Positions 1 through 7,970 are shown, numbered from the stretch's first letter. The stretch is DNA of 17,477 nucleotides from Planctomycetota bacterium (GCA_029259675.1 JAJDES010000285.1:1-17477); one strand, 5' to 3'. Translations and numbers: made by a program. The notes: generated by a model not told the origin, from the letters alone.

Positions 1-553
1 GAGACTTCTCGATTCGCGCGCTGCGGCGGCCCCGCGAATCAAACTTGCGGGATTTCCCACGGCTGTTCCTGCGGCCAAAGCAGCCCAAGGCTGCCGCAAT
101 CCGCAATGCGGCACGGACGAACCCAGCCTGCAGATCCTCCACACGCGTGCACCCGGCGCATTTACCCCCCACGGGGGCCGCCCGCAGCAAAACTCCATCT
201 CGCGCCCCAGCGAACTGACTACCTTGCGTGGTGATAATCGTGCTGCAAATGCGCACAACCACTTTCACGCAATCGACTTGCAGCTTCGTTCCGGATCAGC
301 AGACCCTCCGCATTAGCCGCTCTTGCTCTAGCAACCGAAAATCGCCCTCCCCATCGCTCTATTCCACATCGCGTACCAGTTGCGCCCGAGTCCAGACCAA
401 GAAACACCACGCAACCTATACAGTCTGGATTCTTGGCGGACGCTTGCCCCACGCACTCCCAGCCGGTTTCAACCCCAGGGCACAGGAACTCCGGGCCGAT
501 ATTTCGAACAACTCCTGTCGCCCAGGTGCCCAACTCGGTGATTCTGATCGCGT
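1..553. other. Left-edge region without a supported gene
   Basis: I see no gene I can support here. Several frames are open for 60-130 codons on both strands, but none gives a recognisable protein, and the longer ones overlap each other and the lepB start. A plus-strand frame entering from the left edge and stopping at 216-218, and a minus-strand frame from a possible ATG at 198 running off the left edge, could each be the end of a gene lying outside the window; neither has a recognisable motif. No clear promoter or terminator was found. The region upstream of lepB has no Shine-Dalgarno sequence. Confidence 0.4.
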
Positions 554-1966
554 ATGATTCGCGCCGATACCATGAAGCATCATTGGCGTGACCACATTGA
601 AGCCCTGACCGGAGCAATTCTGATTGCCCTGGCTTTCAAGGCCTTCCTGATCGAAATCAGTCGCATACCCAGCGCGTCGATGCAGCCCACTTTGATGGGC
701 ACGCCGCAGCTGCAGGTCTTTGATCGGGTTCTGGTCGACAAACTCTCGTACCACTTCCGCTCTCCCGAGCGCTGGGAGATTGTCGTATTTAAGCACCCCC
801 TCGAGCGCTCGAGGAACATGGTCAAGCGCCTGGTCGGGATGCCGGAAGAGGACTTGAAGATCCAATACGGGGATCTTTGGACCCGCAAGGACCCAACAGG
901 CAATTGGAACATCCTCCGCCGCCCGCGCGCCGTTCAAGAGGAGATGTGGAAGGCCGTGGGCCTGGGCGAATCCAGCCTTTCCGCATGGCGCACCGTTGAG
1001 GGCAAGGGCTGGAACCTGCGCGGCGATTCCATTGCTGCCCGCGGAAACGGCGTGGCCCGCTATCGCCCGGGCGAGGAATCCATCGACAACGGTTACTTGC
1101 ACGGCTATCCCGACGGAATCCGCAAGGAACTGGGAGTGCGCACCGATCGGCTCGAGTGGCGAGCTGTCGGCGACCTACGCCTCAGCGGCACTGTCGTGGC
1201 GAACAGCGGATGCCAGGAAGTGTGGTTCGACCTGCGCGAAGGATCCAAACGCTACCGATTCTCCATTCCAGGGCCTGCAGCGGAGGCGGACGCGCGCATT
1301 CGCATCCTAGCTTGGGACTCCACAGCTGATTCAAGCGCAAGCGATTCCCCACCCTCGCCGGAAAACGGCGCACTGCATATCAGTGAAGGTCCTGTGCGCC
1401 GGCTCGAAGCGGATGAGAGTTTCGACTTCGCCGTGCAAAACCTCGATGACCTGCTCGAACTCGAACTAGACGGGGATTGGGTTTGCGAGCTTGAAGTTGA
1501 GCCGGTTGTAGAGCCGCGCTCCTCCATCTACATCGGGCAAGTGGGCTCGGGAGCGGACTTCGACGAGCTCTTGGTTGAACGCGACATCTATTACCTCAAC
1601 CGGGGCAAGAGCCGCGTGACCATACCCAGCGCCAACTACTTCGTACTCGGCGACAACACACAAGATTCCGCCGACAGCAGGCTTTGGGAGCGCAGCGGCT
1701 ATCGTTGGACCGACGAATGGGGCGCAAAACGCGAAGTCCTAGGCAATTGGCGCCCGGGCGAGAATCCCGCCACCAGCCCCGACGGCCGGCTCTTTTTCCG
1801 CGATGTTTGGGGCGAGCGGCACGAGATCCCGGACAACGCCGAAGAGTTGCAAGACAAGGAAAACGTCGGGCTCGTACCTGAGCTGCTCATTCATGGCCGT
1901 GCCCTGGCGACCTTTTGGCCGATCAAGCCCAGCCTCGACCTCTATCGCGTCGGTTGGTTGCATTGA
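554..1966 (+). CDS. lepB: Signal peptidase I (leader peptidase) with a large internal insert
   Basis: This is a type I signal peptidase (family S26), which cleaves signal peptides from exported proteins at the outer face of the inner membrane. The frame gives 470 aa. One N-terminal membrane anchor lies at about residues 15-33. Catalytic Ser42 sits in the IPSASMQPTL box, general-base Lys91 in MVKRLVG, and GDN (366-368) with SADSR (372-376) forms the conserved C-terminal box. GLVPELLIHGRA..WP closes the domain. Ordinary bacterial enzymes have about 200-350 residues; here about 240 residues are inserted between the Lys box and the GDN box, with no motif I recognise. The start could be ATG 554 or Met7 (572); neither has a Shine-Dalgarno sequence. 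lptB follows 67 bp downstream on the same strand. The family call is firm; the role of the insert is unknown. Confidence 0.93.
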   Translation: MIRADTMKHHWRDHIEALTGAILIALAFKAFLIEISRIPSASMQPTLMGTPQLQVFDRVLVDKLSYHFRSPERWEIVVFKHPLERSRNMVKRLVGMPEEDLKIQYGDLWTRKDPTGNWNILRRPRAVQEEMWKAVGLGESSLSAWRTVEGKGWNLRGDSIAARGNGVARYRPGEESIDNGYLHGYPDGIRKELGVRTDRLEWRAVGDLRLSGTVVANSGCQEVWFDLREGSKRYRFSIPGPAAEADARIRILAWDSTADSSASDSPPSPENGALHISEGPVRRLEADESFDFAVQNLDDLLELELDGDWVCELEVEPVVEPRSSIYIGQVGSGADFDELLVERDIYYLNRGKSRVTIPSANYFVLGDNTQDSADSRLWERSGYRWTDEWGAKREVLGNWRPGENPATSPDGRLFFRDVWGERHEIPDNAEELQDKENVGLVPELLIHGRALATFWPIKPSLDLYRVGWLH

Positions 1967-2033
1967 ATTTGATTTGGCGACTGGACGCTCGATAGCGAGA
2001 TCCGCAGCGCAGGCACTGATAGAATCCCGCAAT

Positions 2034-2864
2034 ATGGCGCGAACCAAGCAGAACAGCGGCTCCACTCAACACCTCCTGGAAGCGCGCGGATTGGTCAAGT
2101 CCTACCGCCGCAGGCGCGTGGTCGATGGCGTCTCCTTCCATGTGGAGGAAGGCGAAATCGTCGGCCTACTGGGCCCCAACGGCGCGGGCAAGACCACGAC
2201 CTTTCGCATGACCGTGGGGCTCACGACACCCGATGCCGGTGAAATTCACCTGCGCGGAGGAGAGTGTTCGCGGCTGCCGATGTACCAACGCGCGCGACTC
2301 GGCATGGGCTACTTGCCCCAGGAGCCAAGCATTTTCAGGCGCATGACCGTGCGCCAAAACCTCCTGGCCGTGCTGGAAGCCATGCCCTATTCGCGACGTG
2401 AGCGTCATGCGCGCGCGGATGAGTTGATGGAAGAGCTCGTGATCAGTTCCCTCGCCGACAACCTGGCGGACACGCTGTCGGGTGGCGAACGCAGGCGACT
2501 TGAAATCAGCCGCGCGCTTGCGAGCAACCCCACCATCCTGCTTTTGGATGAGCCCTTTGCCGGCGTTGACCCGATTGCCGTTCAAGAAATCCAAGAGATC
2601 ATCGGTCAATTGCGCCTGCGCAACATCGGCATCTTGATTACCGATCACAACGTTAGAGAAACCCTGCAAAGCACCGATCGCGCCTACATCATTCACCAGG
2701 GTCGATTGTTGCGCGAAGGCACGGCCGAAGAGCTCATCTCAGATCCGCGCGTGCGCGAGGTTTATCTCGGCCACAGCTTCGAAGGTCCCGAATCGGAAGT
2801 AACCCCCGAAGAAATGCTCGGCCTGGCTGAAGCGGAAGCCGTGGCCGATAAGGATTTCGAGTAG
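2034..2864 (+). CDS. lptB: LPS export ABC transporter ATPase LptB
   Basis: This is the cytoplasmic ATPase of the LptB2FGC transporter, which extracts lipopolysaccharide from the inner membrane for transport to the outer membrane. The 276-aa protein has Walker A GPNGAGKTT (47-55), a Q-loop in GYLPQEPSIFRRMTV (Gln96) that is typical of LptB, signature LSGGERRR (148-155), Walker B ILLLDEP with Glu173, and the switch His205 in ITDHNVRE. The tail DPRVREVYLGHSF is also LptB-like and is followed by about 27 acidic residues not usual for the family. The frame is open upstream to 1803, but that part overlaps lepB; I chose ATG 2034 because the ABC fold starts just after it and the upstream residues look non-coding. 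No clear Shine-Dalgarno sequence. LptA, LptC, LptF and LptG are not in the window. Confidence 0.93.
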   Translation: MARTKQNSGSTQHLLEARGLVKSYRRRRVVDGVSFHVEEGEIVGLLGPNGAGKTTTFRMTVGLTTPDAGEIHLRGGECSRLPMYQRARLGMGYLPQEPSIFRRMTVRQNLLAVLEAMPYSRRERHARADELMEELVISSLADNLADTLSGGERRRLEISRALASNPTILLLDEPFAGVDPIAVQEIQEIIGQLRLRNIGILITDHNVRETLQSTDRAYIIHQGRLLREGTAEELISDPRVREVYLGHSFEGPESEVTPEEMLGLAEAEAVADKDFE

Positions 2865-3356
2865 GCCCTCTTTCCGAGTACGTGTTCAAACGGAAGCCCG
2901 CCGCGAGGCATTTCCGGTGAACGGAACGGCCCAAGTCGAGCTATTGAGCTTGCCCCCGGAAATCGAGCGGCCCAATACTCCTTCGGCGCACCAATCCGCG
3001 TCGCTCGGCATCGCGTGGCCAAGGCGGTCGATTTGTGTTTGGGCACCGGGCAAGCCCAGCGAGCAAAGGCGACGTCACCCCAGCCGAAAGCGGCCAAGCC
3101 CCTAAATCCGGCTCGCCACGGCAACGGTTCGCCCCCAAAGCCCCATTCGCCGGCTGTGGGAGCGCGTCTTCTCTTGCCGCCCCAAAGGGCCCCCGATAAC
3201 ATGCTTCGCCCGAATCGCGGCCCAGCCCCGTATTCGGCACTGCCCGGCCAATGAACACGGCCCGGGCCGCCCCTGTGGCCAAACCGACCAGCTCCGGCAT
3301 GCCCCCCCGCATTGATTGCGGCAGGCCGCCTCACCCCGCAACCCACGCGAATTGCG
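2865..3356. other. Gene-free interval between lptB and etfB
   Basis: This 492-bp interval has no supported gene. Frames on both strands are open for 60-120 codons, but their translations are rich in Arg, Pro, Gly and Ala, have no motif, and look like chance open reading in GC-rich DNA. The plus strand is strongly C-rich, and a perfect GGCCCGGGCC palindrome lies near 3265. I found no convincing terminator after lptB and no clear promoter before etfB, although one must lie here or upstream if etfBA is its own unit. Confidence 0.4.
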
Positions 3357-4109
3357 ATGAAGATCGTCGCTTGCATCAAGCGCGTCCCGCTGACGGAGAC
3401 GCAAGCCAAGGTCGCTGCCGACGGCAAGAGTCTCGACTCCGCCGGCGTCGAGTACATGACTTCTTTCTACGACGAACTTGCTGTGGAGCAAGCGGTCAAG
3501 AGCAAGGAGCAATTGGGTGGCGAAGTAACCATCCTCACCATCGGGCCCGGCAGCGCGTCCAAGGAGTTGCGCGAAAGCTTGGCCAAGGGCGCCGACAAAG
3601 GAGAAATCCTCGTCGACGACAATTGGAGCATGCGCGACAACCGCGCGACCGCCAAAGCCTTGGCCAATCGCCTGCGCGAAATGGGCGCCGACCTCGTCTT
3701 TTGCGGGCGAGTCGCAACCGATCGCGACAATGCCTCGGTTGGACCGATGCTCGCGACCTACCTGGGTGCGGCTTGCGTGACGGACGTCGTGGAGCTTGAG
3801 CTCAGCGAGGGCAAAGGGATTGCGAAGCGCGAAGCGGACTCGGGAGTCGAGAGCTACGAATTTTCCTTCCCGGCCGTCATTACCTGTCAGAAAGACCTCA
3901 ACGAGCCGCGCTACGCAGGCTTGAAGGGCATCATGGCCGCCAAGAAGAAGCCCATCGAGGAGCTTCCCTTGGAAGCTGAGGACAACCAAATCGAGCCGCT
4001 TTCGCTCGATCTGCCGCCCGCCCGTGCGGAAGGCCGAATCATTGGCGAAGGCGCCGATGCCGTGCCGGCCCTCATGGATGCCCTACTCAACGAAGCCAAA
4101 GTCCTGTAG
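3357..4109 (+). CDS. etfB: Electron transfer flavoprotein beta subunit
   Basis: This is the beta subunit of the soluble heterodimeric electron transfer flavoprotein. It binds AMP and, with EtfA and FAD, carries electrons from acyl-CoA and related dehydrogenases to the quinone pool. The 250-aa length is normal. The N-terminus MKIVACIKRVPLTE is typical, and the family signature region reads NEPRYAGLKGIMAAKKKPIE near residues 181-200. The frame extends upstream to a TTG at 3312, but the conserved N-terminus begins at ATG 3357, so I place the start there; no Shine-Dalgarno sequence is visible. etfA follows after 12 bp, so the two are surely co-transcribed. No FixX, ETF-quinone oxidoreductase or dehydrogenase gene is adjacent, so the electron donor cannot be told from context. 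Confidence 0.95.
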   Translation: MKIVACIKRVPLTETQAKVAADGKSLDSAGVEYMTSFYDELAVEQAVKSKEQLGGEVTILTIGPGSASKELRESLAKGADKGEILVDDNWSMRDNRATAKALANRLREMGADLVFCGRVATDRDNASVGPMLATYLGAACVTDVVELELSEGKGIAKREADSGVESYEFSFPAVITCQKDLNEPRYAGLKGIMAAKKKPIEELPLEAEDNQIEPLSLDLPPARAEGRIIGEGADAVPALMDALLNEAKVL

Positions 4110-4121
4110 CGGAGAGAACCG

Positions 4122-5075
4122 ATGTCCATTGCTATTGTCTTAATCGAACACGAAGCGGGAACCGTACGTTCCGCCAGCTTGGAAGCTCTCGGCGCCGCTC
4201 AAGCAGCCGGCTGCGAAGTCGTTGCTGTCGCCACGGGAAGCGATGCCGCCAACACAACGGCCGCACTTGGGGAACACGGCGCAGCAAAGGTTGTTGTGCT
4301 TGGCGGAGACAAGTACAGCCCCGACGGCTTGGCCGGCGATTTGGCGAAAATCGTTCGCGAGCAAGGCGCCAAGGCCTTTTTGGCCACGGCCAGCTCCACC
4401 GGGCGCGACATTGCTCCGCGGGTCGCAGCCGAGTTGGATTGCGCATTGTTCAGCGATTGCACCGCATTTGAGGCCGACGGCGATAGCTTCAAGCTCGTGC
4501 GACCTTGGCTGGCGGGCAAGCTGATCGCCAGCTTGAAGTCGAACGCCCCGGTCACCTGCGCGACCCTGCGCCGCAATACATTCGCCCCCAAAGCGACCGG
4601 CGGCAGCGCCGAAGTGATGCAAGTCGACAGCAGCACGGACTTCCGCGCCGTGCTGTCGAAAATCGAGGCCAAAGCCGAAGGCATGTTGGATGTCGCCGAA
4701 GCCCCGATCGTCGTCTCGGGCGGCCGCGGAATGAAGGAAGCTGAGCACTTCTCACTCATCGAAAATCTGGCTCGCGCCTTCGGAAACGCGGCAGTTGGAG
4801 CCAGTCGCGCGGTCGTTGACGCCGGCTGGCGTCCGCACGCCGAGCAAGTTGGACAGACCGGCAAGACCGTTGCCCCCCAGCTGTACATCGCCGTCGGAAT
4901 CTCCGGCGCGATTCAGCACCTGGCCGGCATGAAAACCTCCAAAGTGATCGTTGCGATCAATAAGGACGCCGACGCGCCCATCTTCAAAATTGCTGATTTT
5001 GGGATCGTCGGTGACGCGTTCGAAATCCTGCCGCGCCTTACCGAAGCTGTGCTCGAGGCGCGCGCCAAGGTCTGA
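4122..5075 (+). CDS. etfA: Electron transfer flavoprotein alpha subunit (FAD-binding)
   Basis: This is the alpha subunit of the ETF heterodimer and binds the FAD. The 317-aa protein has the usual two-part layout: an N-terminal nucleotide-binding-like domain shared with EtfB (about 1-180) and a C-terminal FAD domain. SGGRGMKEAEHF starts at Ser199, and the ETF-alpha signature begins LYIAVGISGAIQHLAGM at residue 254 and continues through VIVAINKDADAPIF. A good Shine-Dalgarno GGAGAG (4111-4116) precedes the ATG. It lies 12 bp after etfB. Its TGA overlaps by one base the first ATG of the next frame (TGATG at 5073-5077), which suggests coupling only if that ATG is really used. Confidence 0.96.
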   Translation: MSIAIVLIEHEAGTVRSASLEALGAAQAAGCEVVAVATGSDAANTTAALGEHGAAKVVVLGGDKYSPDGLAGDLAKIVREQGAKAFLATASSTGRDIAPRVAAELDCALFSDCTAFEADGDSFKLVRPWLAGKLIASLKSNAPVTCATLRRNTFAPKATGGSAEVMQVDSSTDFRAVLSKIEAKAEGMLDVAEAPIVVSGGRGMKEAEHFSLIENLARAFGNAAVGASRAVVDAGWRPHAEQVGQTGKTVAPQLYIAVGISGAIQHLAGMKTSKVIVAINKDADAPIFKIADFGIVGDAFEILPRLTEAVLEARAKV

Positions 5076-6646
5076 TGCGAACCAGCGCCCGCGGCCCACA
5101 GCCCGCCGAGCGCAAGAGCCTCGCCTCTCACCGCGGGGGCGAGCGCAAATCGTTTAGCTCTCTTGGGTCACTTTGGCCTTGGGGAGCTTTCGCATTTAAA
5201 GCAGTGAGTTCATTCCTGATTGCTTTCAGGTTGCGGGCAACAAGAGTTCGGGAGAGCTCGCCAACATCCAAGCCCCAAGCGCCCGTCGCACCATTGCGCG
5301 TGCTCGCGTTGTGCTTGCTCGCCCTGGCCGCCTGCGCCGATCCAAATCGGCCCGGGCCCCCGCGCGACGGACGATTGTGTGTGATCGTCATCGACGCGAC
5401 CAACGCCGCTCATTTATCCAGTTACGGTGGCCCGGCCGGATTGACGCCCAATATCGATGCCCTCGCTGCCCGGGGCCGGCGCTTTGCGCGCGCCGTTTCG
5501 AACAACACGTGGACTTTGCCTTCGACTGCTTCGCTGATGACGGGACAGCTCCAGGAGCGACATGCAGTCGCGACTCCGCAGGACAAGTTGCCGGCGAGTG
5601 CCCACACCTTGGCGGACAGTTTTCAGTCAGCGGGATGGCTAACTGCCGGATTCGTCCAAATGGCCTACGCGGCCCCCGAATACGGGTTTGATCAAGGTTT
5701 CGATTCGTACGACTACTACGGTGTACTGCACGAGGAACGCAAGGCGCTCGGTTTTCAAACCGTTCCCGACACCGAGCGTTGGATGGATTCCCATCGAGAC
5801 GAGAATTACTTCCTGTACCTCCACATGCGGCGACCGCACTCGCCCTACAAACCCCACGGAAAGCAGCTCGCCCGTGTGGAAGGTCCGAATTCGGATCACA
5901 AGGCAAAGCGCGATTCGGAATTGGAAGGTGCAGATGCTTTCGGAGTACGCGATTTGCCCGCGGCGGATCGCGAGCGGGTTACGACCCTATACCGCGCAAA
6001 CTTGGCCACCGTGGACGCACAGTTGAAGAGTGTTCTCGACCGATGCGCGCGCGATGGCGTCACCGTGGTGCTCACTTCCGACCACGGCGAAGCCTTGGGT
6101 GAGCGCGGCTGGTATGGGCACGGCGACTACATGCACAGCGAGAGTGTGAGCATTCCGCTCATCATCGCCGGCCCCGGTATCGAAGCTGGAACGAGCAACC
6201 AAGTTGTCAGCACCGTTGACCTATTTCCGACCCTGCACGAATGGTTTGATTTGCCAATGGGGCAACGCTCGTTGCTCGATGGCGAATCCTTGGCAACACA
6301 ATTGCGCGAATCATCCGTTGAGACCAATCGCCGAGCTCTAATCAGTGCTCGCCACCGGCAGGGCAAATTGCCACAAATCGGCGTGATCGAGGGTGATTGG
6401 AAGCTTATCTGGCAAGAGTCGGCAACTCCGAAGCTGTTCAACTTGGCCCAGGATCCTTTTGAATTTGAAGATCGTTACCACTCCGAGCCGACGCGAGCGC
6501 GAGAACTTGAGCGCACTGCCCAAGCGCTCGCCGAAAAGCACCGGCTCCTGGAATCCAAGCTCGCGGGCGGCGCTGCACCAAGTGCAGGGCTCAATGCCGA
6601 CTTGGAAGCCCTTGGGTACTTGAAGAGCGAAGACGAAGAAAAATAA
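5075..6646 (+). CDS. Sulfatase/alkaline-phosphatase-fold lipoprotein with Thr at the nucleophile position
   Basis: This belongs to the sulfatase Pfam family within the alkaline phosphatase superfamily, metal-dependent hydrolases or phosphotransferases. The full frame is 523 aa. A lipoprotein signal with a hydrophobic run ends in LALAAC, Cys87, so the mature protein is probably lipid-anchored and envelope-located. Metal-site candidates are Asp107 (VIVIDATNAAH) and Asp336-His337 (TSDHGEALGERG). The nucleophile motif reads TWTLPSTASLMTG (145-157): Thr147 lies where formylglycine-dependent sulfatases need Cys or Ser, and the usual Arg is Thr151. It is therefore probably not a classical sulfatase; phosphatase, phosphodiesterase or phosphotransferase activity is possible. 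The first 70 residues look non-coding. ATG 5075 has a weak AAGG 4 nt upstream; later GTG 5204, TTG 5231 or TTG 5294 would place the start nearer the signal. The substrate is unknown. Confidence 0.85.
   Translation: MRTSARGPQPAERKSLASHRGGERKSFSSLGSLWPWGAFAFKAVSSFLIAFRLRATRVRESSPTSKPQAPVAPLRVLALCLLALAACADPNRPGPPRDGRLCVIVIDATNAAHLSSYGGPAGLTPNIDALAARGRRFARAVSNNTWTLPSTASLMTGQLQERHAVATPQDKLPASAHTLADSFQSAGWLTAGFVQMAYAAPEYGFDQGFDSYDYYGVLHEERKALGFQTVPDTERWMDSHRDENYFLYLHMRRPHSPYKPHGKQLARVEGPNSDHKAKRDSELEGADAFGVRDLPAADRERVTTLYRANLATVDAQLKSVLDRCARDGVTVVLTSDHGEALGERGWYGHGDYMHSESVSIPLIIAGPGIEAGTSNQVVSTVDLFPTLHEWFDLPMGQRSLLDGESLATQLRESSVETNRRALISARHRQGKLPQIGVIEGDWKLIWQESATPKLFNLAQDPFEFEDRYHSEPTRARELERTAQALAEKHRLLESKLAGGAAPSAGLNADLEALGYLKSEDEEK
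5120..5143 (+). terminator. Weak GC-rich hairpin after etfA (possible terminator)
   Basis: CTCGCC (5120-5125) pairs with GGCGAG (5138-5143), and three more pairs including two G-T wobbles bring the loop down to six bases. It lies 45 bp after the etfA stop. Only a poor T-run follows (around 5152), so this may be a weak terminator or chance. If real, it would argue that the following gene starts downstream of it. Confidence 0.22.
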
Positions 6647-6797
6647 CTCGCCGTCCTGCCGTGCTCGGGCGATTGATCTCGGCGCCCGCAGCTTTTGGGC
6701 TGCTCACCGGACGCTTCGGCTGTTGCGGCCAGCGGGCATTGCGGCAAGTACCGACTCCCACATGAATGCCTGCTCAAAGGGAGGCCGCTAACGTGAA

Positions 6798-6873
6798 TGG
6801 TGGGCCACGCTGGACTCGAACCAGCAACTTCCACGCTGTGAACATGGCACTCTACCAATTGAGTTAGTGGCCC
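6798..6873 (-). tRNA. tRNA-Val (anticodon CAC), CCA encoded
   Basis: A complete cloverleaf reads on the minus strand. The acceptor stem is GGGCCAC/GTGGCCC with all seven pairs. The D arm is ACTC-AATTGGTA-GAGT. The anticodon arm is CCATG-TTCACAG-CGTGG, giving anticodon CAC, which reads valine GTG codons. The variable loop is AAGTT and the T arm is GCTGG-TTCGAGT-CCAGC. Discriminator A73 and anticodon bases A35 and C36 fit valine identity, and 3' CCA is encoded (6798-6800). Position 10 is A paired with T25, where G10 is more usual. The gene converges on the sulfatase-fold gene. No other tRNA is in the window. Confidence 0.95.
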
Positions 6874-6886
6874 TGGCGGGGGCAAG

Positions 6887-6915
6887 ACTCTAGGCAGCAG
6901 CTCGACTTTGGACAA
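6887..6915 (-). promoter_or_regulatory. Putative sigma-70-type promoter for tRNA-Val
   Basis: On the minus strand TTGTCC (6910-6915) is followed after exactly 17 nt by TAGAGT (6887-6892). Each hexamer matches four of six consensus bases. The -10 box ends 13 nt before the first tRNA base, so the transcript would have a short leader. The spacing and position are right; the boxes are imperfect. Confidence 0.4.
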
Positions 6916-7088
6916 GTACGCGGCCCCGAATTTCGGTTTCTTAGAGCCATTCACGAGTTTCCGGACCGGCCGGTACCGACCCAGCTCAAATTACCGGGCT
7001 TTGGTGTGGGACGACGGCACTCGATCCGCAAGGCGATCTGTGCGCGAAAAGGTCGCAGCGGTAGCCGGTACACCCCCCAAATGAACAA

Positions 7089-7123
7089 GGCCCCGCCCCA
7101 GCGCAATTCGCTGGGCCGGGGCC
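7089..7123 (-). terminator. Strong hairpin terminator after the ECF sigma gene
   Basis: GGCCCCGCCCCAGCG (7089-7103) pairs with CGCTGGGCCGGGGCC (7109-7123): a 15-position stem with one mismatch and a five-base CAATT loop. It starts 26 nt after the end of the sigma-factor gene in the minus direction. On the minus strand the hairpin is followed by TTGTTCATTT, a moderately T-rich tail, which fits an intrinsic terminator for the sigma gene. On the plus strand no T-run follows. Confidence 0.75.
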
Positions 7124-7149
7124 GCGAGAGACCAGAGGAGCAGAGTGGA

Positions 7150-7932
7150 CTAATTACTTTGTACGCGGGATATTTCCCGCAGTCGATCGGTAGCGCGACG
7201 GACGAGCATTCGTACGGCATCCTCGGTTCGGCCGTCCATTCTCCGGCCGGCCTCGCGCAGAGGCAGACCCTCAAAATAGACCAGCTCGATTGCCTGGCGG
7301 TGCAAGTCGGAGAGCTCTTCAAGTTGCTCGCGCAAGATTGCGAATTGCTCGTCCCGCTGGACAACTTGCGTCACCGAAAGCTCCGCACTGGGAGGATCGT
7401 AGGCGGGCAGATCGGAATCCGCTCCTTTGACCGACCTTTCCAGGGAAGACTCCTTCGAAAGGTCGCGCTTGGCAGCAGAGTAGAACTCAGCCTTGTCGCG
7501 AATTTTGTTCTGAAGGATGCGTGACAGCCAGTGGAAGAAACTGCGCTCGCCACGATACTCGTATTGCTTGAAGTCGCGCGCGGCCTCACGGAAAGTCGTT
7601 TGCGCAAGATCTTCCGGATCTTCCTTACGCAGGAGACGGTTGCCGAGCCGACGTCGCGCCAAGTCGAGCATGCGTCCGTTGTAGCGGCTGAACAAATGAT
7701 TCAGCGCGTCGCCTTCTCCGCCCTGCGCTTTCTCGAGCAGCTGCGCGATCTCAGGCTTGCCCATTGTGGACTTGCCCTGTGTGGACTTGCCCTGTGTGGA
7801 ATCGGTCTCGCCAAAATTCTTGGTTGCTGAACCCTGGGATTGAGTTCCTTCCAGTCGGCTTCCGAATGAAGCGTCTTGACGGGGGAGACTTTGAAGATTG
7901 CCCTTTTGAATGGTTTCAGATGCGTTTTTCAC
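7150..7932 (-). CDS. ECF-type RNA polymerase sigma factor
   Basis: This is a group 4 (ECF) sigma-70 factor that would direct RNA polymerase to a specific promoter set; it resembles the planctomycete-type ECF families. The 260-aa frame has a low-complexity N-terminus (1-56) and a sigma-2 domain with DPEDLAQTTFREAARDF and SFFHWLSRILQNKIRDKA (about 100-150). A linker leads to a sigma-4 helix-turn-helix region, SDLHRQAIELVYFEGLPLRE followed by AVRMLVRRATDRLREI. GTG 7932 has AAGG six nt upstream (TGAAAGGTCTCCA before GTG). ATG 7764, after a 15-bp tandem repeat, is an alternative start giving 204 aa with both domains intact. No anti-sigma factor is recognisable next to it. A 10-bp inverted repeat lies 40 nt upstream. 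The target regulon is unknown. Confidence 0.88.
   Translation of the reverse strand: MKNASETIQKGNLQSLPRQDASFGSRLEGTQSQGSATKNFGETDSTQGKSTQGKSTMGKPEIAQLLEKAQGGEGDALNHLFSRYNGRMLDLARRRLGNRLLRKEDPEDLAQTTFREAARDFKQYEYRGERSFFHWLSRILQNKIRDKAEFYSAAKRDLSKESSLERSVKGADSDLPAYDPPSAELSVTQVVQRDEQFAILREQLEELSDLHRQAIELVYFEGLPLREAGRRMDGRTEDAVRMLVRRATDRLREISRVQSN
7765..7800 (-). repeat. Perfect 15-bp in-frame tandem repeat in the sigma-factor N-terminus
   Basis: The unit TGTGGACTTGCCCTG occurs at 7765-7779 and 7780-7794 without mismatch, and its first six bases recur at 7795-7800. On the coding strand this encodes STQGK repeats, just before the internal Met57. Unit length is a multiple of three, so copy change keeps the frame. 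Identity of the copies suggests recent slippage. Confidence 0.85.
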
Positions 7933-7970
7933 TGGAGACCTTTCAGGCGTCCTGGTTCAGCGGTTGCCGT

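Noticed and set aside
219..617. 132-aa minus-strand and 109-aa plus-strand open frames at the left
   Set aside because: They overlap each other and the lepB start, have no motif and no ribosome site, and cannot both be real.
416..1102. 228-aa minus-strand frame antisense to lepB
   Set aside because: lepB is well supported by catalytic motifs on the other strand; the antisense protein shows nothing recognisable.
3102..3989. 295-aa open frame on the minus strand
   Set aside because: It lies antisense to etfB, which is certain, and reflects that gene's codon bias. The translation shows no family motif.
5501..5545. Classical formylglycine sulfatase
   Set aside because: The motif lacks the Cys or Ser and the Arg required, so the activity name is not used, only the fold.
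6661..6703. Terminator after the sulfatase-fold gene (CGGGCG/CGCCCG and GCAGC/GCTGC hairpins)
   Set aside because: Stems are five or six bases with long loops, the two overlap, and no T-run follows. Too weak to call.
6475..6954. 159-aa minus-strand open frame
   Set aside because: It runs through the tRNA-Val gene; the VAGSSPAWPT segment is the usual false translation of a tRNA T arm and acceptor stem. It also overlaps the 3' end of the sulfatase-fold gene.
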